Positions 39,030 through 47,300 of a stretch of DNA of 64,000 nt are shown piece by piece. The stretch covers positions 868,001 to 932,000 of the forward strand of contig NZ_SJSK01000002.1 of NCBI RefSeq assembly GCF_004331645.1, given 5' to 3'. Within the stretch, counting starts at the first letter, position 1. The number at the start of each line of letters is the position of its first letter. The notes beneath the pieces were generated by a model. That model ran no database searches and was not told the origin of the DNA. It was given only the letters and a program-made list of their open reading frames with translations. The DNA is from Pedobacter frigiditerrae (GTDB lineage: Bacteria > Bacteroidota > Bacteroidia > Sphingobacteriales > Sphingobacteriaceae). The position numbers were made by a program, and so were the translations under genes.

Positions 39030-39177
39030 GTAGGTAATTATTATTCGTACTGTGGATCTGAATAATTTTAGTTGTTATCTAGGCAAAACCAAACAATCTT
39101 TTTTAGAGAGATGACCATTAAAATGAGAAGCAATAGGTTACAGCGCAACTACTTCTCCTTATTAGTTAATAAGCAGC

Positions 39178-39366
39178 TTAACTGTTATCATCCTGTTCCC
39201 TCGTTTCCGCTTCATGGCCTTTATCAGCGATATGGTGATTTGTCCTATTATCAATTACTTTTTTATCACCAGAATAACTACCTATCCTTTTGCCCTCTGT
39301 TACACAATAGGTATAATAACTTGGTACCTTTTTGCTTGCAGTTGTTGTTTTTTTGTCTTGGTTCAT
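39178..39366 (-). CDS. Possible small hydrophilic protein (62 residues)
   Basis: ATG-started frame on the same strand as the giant-protein operon, 329 bases upstream of it. The product is rich in K, D, T and H, has no signal peptide, and contains PSYYTYCVTEGKRIGSYSG. A perfect palindrome lies 46 bases before the start. Composition looks protein-like rather than random, but I recognise no family and the overlapping plus-strand frames are longer. It could be a regulator, a chaperone-like partner or spurious. Confidence 0.4.
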   Translation of the reverse strand: MNQDKKTTTASKKVPSYYTYCVTEGKRIGSYSGDKKVIDNRTNHHIADKGHEAETREQDDNS

Positions 39367-39411
39367 ATAGTTCGTTTATTTACGTTCAAGTTAAATACTA
39401 AAATCTTAAAA

Positions 39412-39435
39412 AAAATACCTAAAATTAGGTATTTT
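39412..39435. promoter_or_regulatory. Perfect 11-bp palindrome between two small minus-strand ORFs
   Basis: AAAATACCTAA-AA-TTAGGTATTTT. It could be a bidirectional terminator or a repressor site in front of the small ORF at 39366. It lies 37 bases downstream of the other small ORF's stop. Confidence 0.55.
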
Positions 39436-39471
39436 AAGACCATAATGTCAAGAAAATGAACATTTTATCGC

Positions 39472-39660
39472 TTAAACTAAATAGTTAGTCAGTAATGTTT
39501 TAAAACTTGGTGAGTTTGTAATTTTTACATCATTGCACTCAAATGCTTTGTTGTCTTTGACTTTTTTAAGAACACTCTTTACAGCTGAATTGGATAGAAA
39601 AGATACGATAACACACAGATTGTCAAGAGTTGCAAACTTCAGCACATATAGCGCCATCAT
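39472..39660 (-). CDS. Possible small protein (62 residues)
   Basis: The frame starts with two ATG codons directly after an in-frame stop and codes for a balanced sequence (LCVIVSFLSNSAVKSVLKK, ITNSPSFKTLLTNYLV). Codon use is like that of the neighbouring genes, with A or T in most third positions. The product ends at a stop followed by a palindrome that could terminate transcription. No known family. It may be a complete small gene or the remnant of a longer one. Confidence 0.45.
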   Translation of the reverse strand: MMALYVLKFATLDNLCVIVSFLSNSAVKSVLKKVKDNKAFECNDVKITNSPSFKTLLTNYLV

Positions 39661-40492
39661 CTAGCTTTTCACTCCCTACCTACCTGTGGGAGACACTTCG
39701 GCTTTCCCAATTCTACACCGGGAAGGAACCTCATAGGTCTTGATGAAGCTAATTTCGGAGATTAATCCATTTAGATCATGCCATCGTTGCGAGTGTTGAT
39801 TTCATTGCATGAAGCCTGCTGCGGCAGGTGGGGTTATCCTAAAAGGGGTCACTTCTTTTTATCCAAAGTGGTCACATATTACGCTCCAAAATCGCCTCTT
39901 TCTTATTTTAATAGGTTTTAATCGTCAGAAAGAGTGTTTTGAACACTATGTGAGTTGCTGTCTAAAGTTGAAATCTAGCGCATTAAATTGGCTAAATCAG
40001 TAAAGCTTTCTAGTTGGTGGATGTATTGGATTCAGAGGTTTGGATTCTGCGACCTTGAAGGTGTTCTTATCCTCTTTTGCGAAGCAAAAGCATAGGAAGA
40101 GTACTGGAGGTGGTAAATCTTTAGACGCTTGGTATCTGAGCATCAATCTGGCTTCACGTAACTCCTCAAAGGGTCTTCAAAATGCGATGGTTTCTTTTGG
40201 GGTGGCAAGAAGTTGGAACGGAATATGGTATTGGGACGGAGCAGGTTCTCGCAATGACGTGAATGATGTGCTATCAGTTCTTCGCAAAAATTTGATGGGT
40301 TTAATCTGCTTCTTGCATTTCGGCCTCTTTTCTCTGCTATTTATTCTTTGCTCCTTTATCCCTCATACTCCCGACTTTTCGGACTTCTCTCCATTTTCCA
40401 TCTTACACCTTTCTTCTCCCTTAATGTTGAAAACATCTTCCCTACCCAAAAAGCAATTGCCTTAATTTAGCACCACATTTTATCTACCTATA
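39661..40492. other. Intergenic DNA, probably decayed or repeat-derived
   Basis: About 830 bases without a convincing gene. Words such as TCTCGCAATGACG and a short palindrome CCTGC-TGCG-GCAGG (39815-39828) are typical of interspersed non-coding repeats. A 141-codon frame at 40040-40465 lacks a protein-like composition and is discussed under rejected items. Confidence 0.55.
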
Positions 40493-42583
40493 ATGACACT
40501 GGATCCCCTGCATAAATTAATCATCGACTTTATCGAAAAAACCAATAAACCGATATTTATGACAGGTAAAGCAGGTACAGGAAAGACTACCTTTTTGCGT
40601 TACATTAGATCGAACACCAAAAAGAATTTGGTTGTGGTGGCACCCACCGCTGTTGCTGCCATTAATGCCGGCGGGGTAACTATCCATTCTTTTTTTCAGG
40701 TTCCCTTTGGCCCCATTTTACCCACGCCATTTGCCAATGCTTTTAATGAATTCTCAGGCAAAAGTTTTGGTCCCGAAAAATCAAAAATCATCAAATGCTT
40801 GGATCTCCTTATCATAGATGAGATCAGTATGGTAAGGGCAGATACCATAGATTACATTGATAGGATATTAAGATTTGTTAAAGGAAACAGTCGGCCTTTT
40901 GGTGGTGTACAATTGTTAATGATTGGTGATTTGTACCAGTTGCCCCCAGTTTTTCAGAAAGATTGGCATTTGCTCGGCAAATTCTATAAAGGCCCTTATT
41001 TCTTCGATAGCTTAATTTTCAGGGAATTTCCGTTGCTCACTTTCGAACTAACAAAGGTACATAGGCAAAGTGATCCGATATTTATAGAAATACTAAACGA
41101 AATAAGAAATGGCGCTATTAGCGAAGACTTGCTGCAAAAGCTAAACGAACATTACAACAAGAACTCCGCTAACCATGACCTTGCAGACCATGTTACCTTA
41201 ACTACGCACAACCCATTGGTTAAACAGCTAAATGAGCAAAGGTTAGCAGCGTTAACAGGTAATACGCACTCATTCAAAGCTAAAGTTACTGGCGATTTTC
41301 CAAAAGAAGCCTATCCGACAGAAGAAGAGCTTGTGCTTAAGGAAGGTGCAATGGTTATGTTCATCAAGAATGATAGCTCTGGAAAAAAGCAATTTTATAA
41401 TGGCCGAACTGCCAAAGTACAAAGCATTAGTGGAGATAGCATTAACCTAACCTTTTTGGATGATGGCTCAAGCTTTGAGGCCAATCAAGAAATTTGGGAA
41501 AACAATAAATATGCACTTTCAGAAAGCGATCAAAAAGTAACACAAAGCAGTGCAGGTTCCTTTACTCAATTCCCTTTAAGGTTGGCTTGGGCAATCACCA
41601 TTCATAAAAGCCAGGGTTTAACGTTTAACAAAGCTGTTATTGATGTTGGCGCAGCCTTTGCCCACGGGCAAACCTATGTAGCGCTTAGTCGTTGCCGTAA
41701 CCTTGAAGGCCTGATCTTGAAGGAAAAAGTGCAGCTTAAAAATATCATTACTGATGCTTCGGTAACGGCGTTTATGAAAAAGGCGCAAGCCGAATTACCT
41801 AGTCAACAAACACTAGAAAATGCCTTACTTGCCTTAGAGCTAGAAACCTTGCAGCAAAGTTTCCAATTCGCTCCCACAATGGCAGCTTGGCAACATTTAA
41901 AGGTAGTGATCATGGAACTAATGCCAACTGAACCTTTAATAGCTGAAAAACTAAGCCATATCCAGCAAATGCTGGAGCATAAAATCCATAGTGTTGCCGC
42001 TCGTTTTATTCAGAAAGAATTAAGCATTAAACAAGTTGTACTCTCTGAGATTAAGGCTCGTTTAGAAAAAGCTGCTGGTTATTTTCTGCCAAACCTCATC
42101 AACCTACATACAGACATTACAGACTTGCACCAAATGTTAAATGGAGTGGCATTTCATCCAGACTATTTTTCTACCTTAAATCAATTGCTCGAGCAGTTGG
42201 AAACTAAAAGCGAAGTATTTAAGCTATTGCCTACCATTAATAACTTTAGTGAAATAGACAAAGTTATGAGCAGTAAGGCAGCAAAGTATAAACCAGTTGA
42301 TGACTGGAAACAAAATCAGGCAAATACAGCAGCAGTAATAGAAAACCCTGTGCTTTATGCCCAGCTATTGGACTGGCGAAAACGAACGGCAGAAACAAAA
42401 AAATTGATTGGCTACCACATTATTTCTGATCAGGCGATTATCGATATCTCTGCAAAACTACCCAAAACACTCACACAACTTTCTAAAATTAAAAATGTTG
42501 GCGAAGGAAAAACCGCAACTTATGGCGATGACATCTTAAGACTTATACGTCAGTACTTGGGCGAGGGTGAGCTTTTGTTTTGA
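40493..42583 (+). CDS. PIF1-like superfamily 1 helicase with C-terminal HRDC-like region
   Basis: The 696-residue protein opens with Walker A (FMTGKAGTGKTTF, about residues 22-34), then PTAVAAINAGG, Walker B with LLIIDEISMV, the motif III region GDLYQLPPV, and late motifs HKSQGLTF and YVALSRCRNL, the PIF1/RecD2 order. Residues after about 440 are helical, and the last 90 (DWRKRTAETKKLIGYHIISDQAII to LRLIRQYLG) resemble the HRDC domain. This architecture is common in Bacteroidetes. It would unwind DNA, perhaps G-quadruplexes or stalled forks. It stands alone with a large non-coding stretch before it. Confidence 0.93.
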   Translation: MTLDPLHKLIIDFIEKTNKPIFMTGKAGTGKTTFLRYIRSNTKKNLVVVAPTAVAAINAGGVTIHSFFQVPFGPILPTPFANAFNEFSGKSFGPEKSKIIKCLDLLIIDEISMVRADTIDYIDRILRFVKGNSRPFGGVQLLMIGDLYQLPPVFQKDWHLLGKFYKGPYFFDSLIFREFPLLTFELTKVHRQSDPIFIEILNEIRNGAISEDLLQKLNEHYNKNSANHDLADHVTLTTHNPLVKQLNEQRLAALTGNTHSFKAKVTGDFPKEAYPTEEELVLKEGAMVMFIKNDSSGKKQFYNGRTAKVQSISGDSINLTFLDDGSSFEANQEIWENNKYALSESDQKVTQSSAGSFTQFPLRLAWAITIHKSQGLTFNKAVIDVGAAFAHGQTYVALSRCRNLEGLILKEKVQLKNIITDASVTAFMKKAQAELPSQQTLENALLALELETLQQSFQFAPTMAAWQHLKVVIMELMPTEPLIAEKLSHIQQMLEHKIHSVAARFIQKELSIKQVVLSEIKARLEKAAGYFLPNLINLHTDITDLHQMLNGVAFHPDYFSTLNQLLEQLETKSEVFKLLPTINNFSEIDKVMSSKAAKYKPVDDWKQNQANTAAVIENPVLYAQLLDWRKRTAETKKLIGYHIISDQAIIDISAKLPKTLTQLSKIKNVGEGKTATYGDDILRLIRQYLGEGELLF

Positions 42584-43284
42584 TATGGTGAATTAGGTTA
42601 ACTGCTGAATCGGTTAACTAATTACAAGCAATCCTGCCGCGAAGGCGCTAACAAGATGGTTAGTCAAACTTTAAAAGCATTAATATTGCCTTCCGATGCT
42701 TTCGGAACGAGCTTGAAATGACGACTGAAGAAAGCACTAGACAGGTTTGTCTTTAAGCCTCAGGCATTTCAATGATTAACTTAACGGCTGTTTTTTAGAA
42801 TGAGGTTGAAATTGGTGTGCCTTAATGGCAACTAATAAAACCAGTACATCTAAAATGATGAGGACGAGGATGGCACTGTTCACGGTATTCATACATTTTC
42901 AATTAATTAAGGGATCTTTTTACAGTTATTCCCCAACAACAATAAGGTTCTTTTTTTATAGGCTTGAGTATGCTATTAGCTTGCAACTAAGTTAATGGAA
43001 AGTTAATTAATTATTAAATTATCATTACGTTAAGGAGATAGCAAGATTCAATAATTGCTTAACGTCATTTTCTTCGAAAAATATATACCTACCTTATAAT
43101 AAATTAGTTACAATCTTGGCTAATTGGTTCATTAGTTCAATGGTATCATTAATCATCTCTCTGACTTTTTCGACTTCCAGGCCTTCTTACATTTCCCAGA
43201 CTTTTTGACTTAAATAGCATACTTTATTCAATTTTATTAATTTAGTCTTTGTAAATCAAGACAGCTTATATTAAACCCTCTAAA
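42584..43284. other. Intergenic region with a small gene and a repeat palindrome
   Basis: Outside the small minus-strand frame at 42776-42892 I see only repeat-like text. TTCCGA-TGCTT-TCGGAA (42691-42707) is a perfect hairpin related to those at 8151 and 28339. The part before 43285 is AT-rich and must hold the promoter of the muramidase gene; I could not place a clear -7 box. Confidence 0.5.
42776..42892 (-). CDS. Possible 38-residue single-span membrane protein
   Basis: An ATG-started frame encodes MNTVNSAILVLIILDVLVLL, then VAIKAHQFQPHSKKQPLS and a stop. One hydrophobic span covers residues 7-23 and is followed by a basic, soluble tail, as in many small inner-membrane proteins of bacteria. 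It lies in an otherwise gene-free stretch and is too short for most gene finders. No family is recognised and there is no Shine-Dalgarno sequence, which is normal for this phylum. It could be a regulator of a membrane enzyme, or spurious. Confidence 0.45.
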   Translation of the reverse strand: MNTVNSAILVLIILDVLVLLVAIKAHQFQPHSKKQPLS

Positions 43285-44514
43285 ATGACGAGACTTAACC
43301 TTATACTTTTTTTAACAACCTTGGCTATTTGTAATATTAATTGTACGGCACAAATTACATCGTCAAAACAGAGTACAGCTAATAAGTCGGGGATTATTAC
43401 TGGTGCAGACCAAACTGAGAAATATTTGCCTTACTTAAAAGGAAAACGAATTGGCTTGGTGGCAAATCAGAGTTCGCTGATTGGCAAGAAAAGCAGCGTT
43501 GATAGTTTAGTGAGCCTTGGAATTAAAATTGTAAAAGTGTTTGGGCCGGAGCATGGTTTTAGGGGCAATGCCAGTAATGGAGCTGTGGTAAACAATGAGA
43601 TAGATGTTAAAACGGGCATTCCAATTATCTCATTATATGGTAAAAACGAGAAACCAACAAAAGAACAATTGGCAAACATAGACCTAATGGTATTTGACAT
43701 TCAGGATGTGGGCTGCCGTTACTATACCAATATCAATACACTTGAGTATGTAATGGAAGCCTGTGCAGAAAACGGAAAAGAATTGCTAATTCTTGATAGG
43801 CCTAACCCTAATGCTTATGTAGTTGATGGGCCAGTAATGACTGATGATAAATTTAAATCGGGCATAGGAATCCATTATACGCCAATGACACATGGCATGA
43901 CCATTGGTGAATTTGCACAATACCTTAACGGCGAAGGCTACCTAAAGCAACAATGCAAGATTAAGATCATCAAAGTGGCGAATTGGAATCATGACACACC
44001 CTATGTATTACCAATAAACCCATCACCGAATTTAAACACACAACAAGCCGTGGAACTTTTTCCCAGCTTGTGCATGTTTGAGGGAACAGCAATTAATGAA
44101 GGCAGGGGAACGTATATGCCATTTACCATATTAGGCGCACCTGCATTGAAAGGCAAATATTCTTTCTCCTACAAACCAGTAGGTATACCAGGAATGAGCG
44201 AAAGACCAAACCAAAAAGATTCTGTCTGTTATGGTCTAGACTTGCGTAAGTATGACATTAATAATTTACGTAAGAGCCGTCAGCTTAATTTATCATGGGT
44301 AATTGAACTCTATAAAGCCTATCCAGATAAGGCAAATTTCTTTGGTAAAGAAAGAGCAGACACAGGTGTATCTCCGTTTGATTTACGAATAGGTACCGAT
44401 CAGTTAAGAAAACAGATTATAGCGGGAGTATCAGAAGCAGATATTAGAAAAAGCTGGGAACCTGGCTTGCAAAAGTTTAAGGGCATACGATCGAAATATT
44501 TGATTTACCATTAG
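43285..44514 (+). CDS. NamZ-type exo-beta-N-acetylmuramidase (DUF1343)
   Basis: The 409-residue protein has an export signal (LILFLTTLAICNINC), possibly of the lipoprotein type, and the full DUF1343 domain: KGKRIGLVANQSS, FGPEHGFRG, LMVFDIQDVGCRYYTN, LILDRPNPN, INPSPNL and FEGTAINEGRGT. Members of this family cleave terminal N-acetylmuramic acid from peptidoglycan fragments. Exported, it would act in wall recycling or scavenging. It stands alone between non-coding regions; no MurNAc transport or kinase gene is nearby. The BadF/NagK-type kinases of the window are too far away to claim a link. Confidence 0.9.
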   Translation: MTRLNLILFLTTLAICNINCTAQITSSKQSTANKSGIITGADQTEKYLPYLKGKRIGLVANQSSLIGKKSSVDSLVSLGIKIVKVFGPEHGFRGNASNGAVVNNEIDVKTGIPIISLYGKNEKPTKEQLANIDLMVFDIQDVGCRYYTNINTLEYVMEACAENGKELLILDRPNPNAYVVDGPVMTDDKFKSGIGIHYTPMTHGMTIGEFAQYLNGEGYLKQQCKIKIIKVANWNHDTPYVLPINPSPNLNTQQAVELFPSLCMFEGTAINEGRGTYMPFTILGAPALKGKYSFSYKPVGIPGMSERPNQKDSVCYGLDLRKYDINNLRKSRQLNLSWVIELYKAYPDKANFFGKERADTGVSPFDLRIGTDQLRKQIIAGVSEADIRKSWEPGLQKFKGIRSKYLIYH

Positions 44515-44667
44515 TTAAGTCGTTAGGCGTTGTTCGTTGATTGTAATTGCAACTCGATTTTTAGTCTTTCTAACTTACTACTTAAAGCTCCGTTTCCTTT
44601 ACTAAATGCTCCTTAATCTTTCTTACTCTCTAACTTTTCGACCTCACAACTCCACAACTTTACACCT

Positions 44668-45390
44668 TTACATCTTCCCTAACAACTCCTTCGCCAACTC
44701 ATATTTCGTAGTTCCTGCCGGGATTTTTTGAAGCCAAGTTTTAGCATCAGCTTTTTTGTCTTCTTTTAAATAACTAAGAGCGATGCTGTAGGCAGCTTCG
44801 TATTTAAATACCGATTCACCCTCATAAATTACAATCAATACTTTTCTTGCTTCATCTAAGGCATTGGTTTTAATTAACGATAAACCGTAATAGTAGGCAA
44901 TCATTGTATTGGAAGATTGTTTGATGTAAAGTTTTCCAAGTGCTGTTTTGGCTGATTCGTAATTCTTCTCATTATACAAAGCTGCGGCTTTATCTAAATC
45001 AGTTAGTGTGGCAGCTCCTCTTTCTGTTACCAGCATTTGACTATCATCAGCATAGGTATCGTATAAATTGGCATTCCAAGGTGCCCAAATAAATAAACCA
45101 ATTACTAATATGGCAGCAATGCCACTTAACCATTTTAGCGCTGGCTTAAAAGAAATAACTTTCGGCTCTTCCCCAAAATATTGTTTATTGAAACCTTTTA
45201 AGGTGTCTTTAAATTCATCATTGTTTGCCAACTTCATTTTTAGGCTCTGATGAATATGGTTATAATCCTTTAAATTTTGTTGTAGTTCATCATCGCTCTT
45301 TAACTGAGTTTCGAATTCGGCAATTTCAGCTTCATCCATATCTCCCTCAACATAGCGAGCAACCCATAAGATTTTATCTTCAGTCATCAT
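44668..45390 (-). CDS. Membrane anti-sigma factor-like protein with TPR region
   Basis: The 240-residue protein has an N-terminal cytoplasmic part (VARYVEGDMDEAEIAEFETQL, the usual short anti-sigma helix), one membrane span (about residues 85-105) and a periplasmic C-terminus with tetratricopeptide-like repeats (AAALYNEKNYESAKTALGKL, KYEAAYSIALSYLKEDKKA). It follows the sigma-factor gene by two bases, so it probably restrains that factor. The TPR part may detect an envelope partner. A second ATG directly after the first is equally possible as start. Confidence 0.8.
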   Translation of the reverse strand: MMTEDKILWVARYVEGDMDEAEIAEFETQLKSDDELQQNLKDYNHIHQSLKMKLANNDEFKDTLKGFNKQYFGEEPKVISFKPALKWLSGIAAILVIGLFIWAPWNANLYDTYADDSQMLVTERGAATLTDLDKAAALYNEKNYESAKTALGKLYIKQSSNTMIAYYYGLSLIKTNALDEARKVLIVIYEGESVFKYEAAYSIALSYLKEDKKADAKTWLQKIPAGTTKYELAKELLGKM

Positions 45391-45392
45391 TT

Positions 45393-45953
45393 CTATTTAT
45401 TTACTTGAACCAATTTAATTAGGCTCGCCATACATTCAGACTTCTTTTTCCGTAAATAGCCATAGGTAACACCTAATGCTTCGGCCACTTTTTCCTGTGC
45501 ATCGCCTTGCATGCTCCATTTTATAATTTCCTTGCAACGCTCTCCCAGTTTTTCAAAGGCCTTTAAGAATATTTCAGATTGTGCAGCTTGATCTGCCAAC
45601 TGCTCTGCTTGTTCAAATGTATCCTCACCAATTAGTAATAAATCATCTTCACTATTTGTTACCTGTAAAACTGATTTTTTCTTTAGGGTATTTAACCATT
45701 TGCGTTTACACACCAATAAAAGGAAAGGTTCGAAAGGGCAAGTGAGTTGCAAATCTTTATATTTTGCTTGGTTATAAATATCTACCAAGGCTTCCTGAAA
45801 AATATCTTCGGCATCATTGGCTGTTCCGTTATTAAAAATAACGAAGGATTTTACCTTGCCTGCGGATTTTTTATAAATTTCATTGATAAGACCTGCATCA
45901 TTATTAAGCAATGCTACTAAATAACGTTGGTCTTGATGAACGGTTTTTGCCAT
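45393..45953 (-). CDS. RNA polymerase sigma-70 family (ECF-like) factor
   Basis: The 186-residue protein has region 2 (NDAEDIFQEALVDIYNQAKYKDLQLTCPFEPFLLLVCKRKWLN) and region 4 (LGERCKEIIKWSMQGDAQEKVAEALGVTYGYLRKKKSECMASL). It is paired with the anti-sigma-like gene downstream and diverges from a lipoprotein gene. The shared 180-base region has two palindromes. The likely targets are the lipoprotein, PKD and CHAT genes to the right, but this is inferred from position. Confidence 0.9.
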   Translation of the reverse strand: MAKTVHQDQRYLVALLNNDAGLINEIYKKSAGKVKSFVIFNNGTANDAEDIFQEALVDIYNQAKYKDLQLTCPFEPFLLLVCKRKWLNTLKKKSVLQVTNSEDDLLLIGEDTFEQAEQLADQAAQSEIFLKAFEKLGERCKEIIKWSMQGDAQEKVAEALGVTYGYLRKKKSECMASLIKLVQVNK

Positions 45954-45980
45954 TGGCGATAGATTTAGGATGATTTGGTT

Positions 45981-46069
45981 AGCCTAATTTAGGCTTTCTT
46001 CTGCATTGAAAGAAAAAATTTAATAATAGGGGTAACAAATTTTTGGTTTGACTTATATATCATCAAACC
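45981..46069. promoter_or_regulatory. Two palindromes in a divergent promoter region
   Basis: AGCCTAA-T-TTAGGCT (45981-45995) and GGTTTGA-N11-TCAAACC (46045-46069) are both perfect. They lie between the sigma gene and the lipoprotein gene and are candidate regulator sites. Confidence 0.4.
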
Positions 46070-46132
46070 CTATTAAATGGCGTACGCTGAAAAGCCTTTA
46101 AAAGAGTAAGCATCAATTTAAAATTAAAGATC

Positions 46133-47104
46133 ATGAAAAAGTTAAACCTAACCTACGCAATTTTTGCAATTATAATCTTATTTTCTGCAGCTTGTAAAAA
46201 AGACAAAAACAACGGTAACACTGCCAACTCGGCAAAAGAATTTGCTGCTCTTTTGGGTCCGCAAATACAAAGTGTAAAAATTAACGGAAGTACATCAAAC
46301 ACGTTTACCTTAAAGGGCGGAACAAAAATTATCATTCCGGCAGGTGCCATTAAATTAGGTGGTGTTGCCGTAACCGGGGAACTCACCATTGATGCGATGG
46401 AAGTTTTAAAAAGAAGCGATGTTTTATTTAGCGGCACTAATACCAATCATATTAGTGGTGCCCCTTTAGCATCAGATGGCTTCATCTACCTAAATGCAAG
46501 TGTAAATGGAGTAAAAGTAGACCAGGCTTTAAGTGCCGCCATTAAAATCTCTATCCCTACCAATAGAACTGGAACTACCCAGATTTGGGAAGGTGTAGAA
46601 AAAGTGGGTGCAGATAACCAAATGGCTTGGCAAGCACCTGTACAAAACCCTGCTGGTGGTGGTGTACAAATTAAACGTGAAGCAGATGCTGCTGCTGGCT
46701 CATTTACTTTTGACATGGGCAACTTAGGCTGGATTAATTGTGATGTGTTTTATAGTTATGCCAATCCGAAAACAACTACTCGTGTAACCTTGGTAAACAA
46801 TCCTGGTACAATGGCCTCATTTAGGGCATTTAGTGGAGAAACTTTTGTATTCTTCTGTGCAAAAGGAAGTAATGTGGCTGCGCAACTATATACTCCAGAT
46901 GGCGCAAACAAGGTAAAAAGTTATGATGATGTAATGCCAATTGGTGTACAGGGTAAATATTTATCGTTCTCTATTAAGGATGGTAAATACTACTATGCAG
47001 AGCTAGAAACTACCATTGTGGCTAGCCAGAACATTACTTTAACCTTGGTTGAAACTACTGAAGCACAAGTGCAAACTGCTATTAATAGCCTAAACAACTA
47101 CTAA
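46133..47104 (+). CDS. Uncharacterised lipoprotein with ZU5-like beta domain
   Basis: The 323-residue protein has a lipoprotein signal (LFSAAC, then KKDKNNG). The first half (FTLKGGTKIIIPAGAIKLGG, VTGELTIDAMEVLKRSDVL, ASDGFIYLNASVNGVKV) has the pattern of a domain common in Bacteroidetes surface proteins, with strands resembling ZU5. The second half is beta-rich (GWINCDVFYSYANPKTTTRV) and unknown. It is divergent from the sigma/anti-sigma pair and followed by a terminator, then the PKD gene. An adhesion or structural role is a guess. Confidence 0.75.
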   Translation: MKKLNLTYAIFAIIILFSAACKKDKNNGNTANSAKEFAALLGPQIQSVKINGSTSNTFTLKGGTKIIIPAGAIKLGGVAVTGELTIDAMEVLKRSDVLFSGTNTNHISGAPLASDGFIYLNASVNGVKVDQALSAAIKISIPTNRTGTTQIWEGVEKVGADNQMAWQAPVQNPAGGGVQIKREADAAAGSFTFDMGNLGWINCDVFYSYANPKTTTRVTLVNNPGTMASFRAFSGETFVFFCAKGSNVAAQLYTPDGANKVKSYDDVMPIGVQGKYLSFSIKDGKYYYAELETTIVASQNITLTLVETTEAQVQTAINSLNNY

Positions 47105-47124
47105 TATTCTCAAATATTAACCAT

Positions 47125-47158
47125 AAAGATGGGGTCATTCATTTGGCCTCATCTTTTT
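47125..47158 (+). terminator. Intrinsic terminator after the lipoprotein gene
   Basis: AAAGATG and CATCTTT pair, with further weaker pairing (GGGTC/GGCCT), and a run of T follows. Confidence 0.75.
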
Positions 47159-47211
47159 CGATTTCTTTATTACAAATAAAAATCTATAAATTTAATAATG
47201 ATGAAACCGTC

Positions 47212-47262
47212 ATATTTAAAAAGAATCATTAGGCGCAAAGAGCAATGATTCTTTTTAAATAT
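47212..47262 (+). repeat. Perfect 19-bp inverted repeat upstream of the PKD gene
   Basis: ATATTTAAAAAGAATCATT (47212-47230) and its exact complement at 47244-47262 enclose a 13-base loop. It ends 38 bases before the ATG at 47301, so it is either a second terminator or a leader structure. Confidence 0.75.
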
Positions 47263-47300
47263 AAAAGGCTTCATCTGGCAAAAATCAAACCAAATAACAG

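Noticed and set aside
39072..39459. Two plus-strand frames of 109 and 81 codons
   Set aside because: They are mirror frames over the small minus-strand ORF and the palindrome, with runs of leucine, phenylalanine and tyrosine typical of non-coding AT-rich DNA.
39809..40003. 64-codon frame in the same intergenic region
   Set aside because: It overlaps a repeat-type palindrome and has no protein-like pattern.
40040..40465. 141-codon open frame before the PIF1-like gene
   Set aside because: Its sequence lies in repeat-like intergenic text (CGCAATGACG words), the product has an odd composition with a phenylalanine- and serine-rich end, and no domain is visible.
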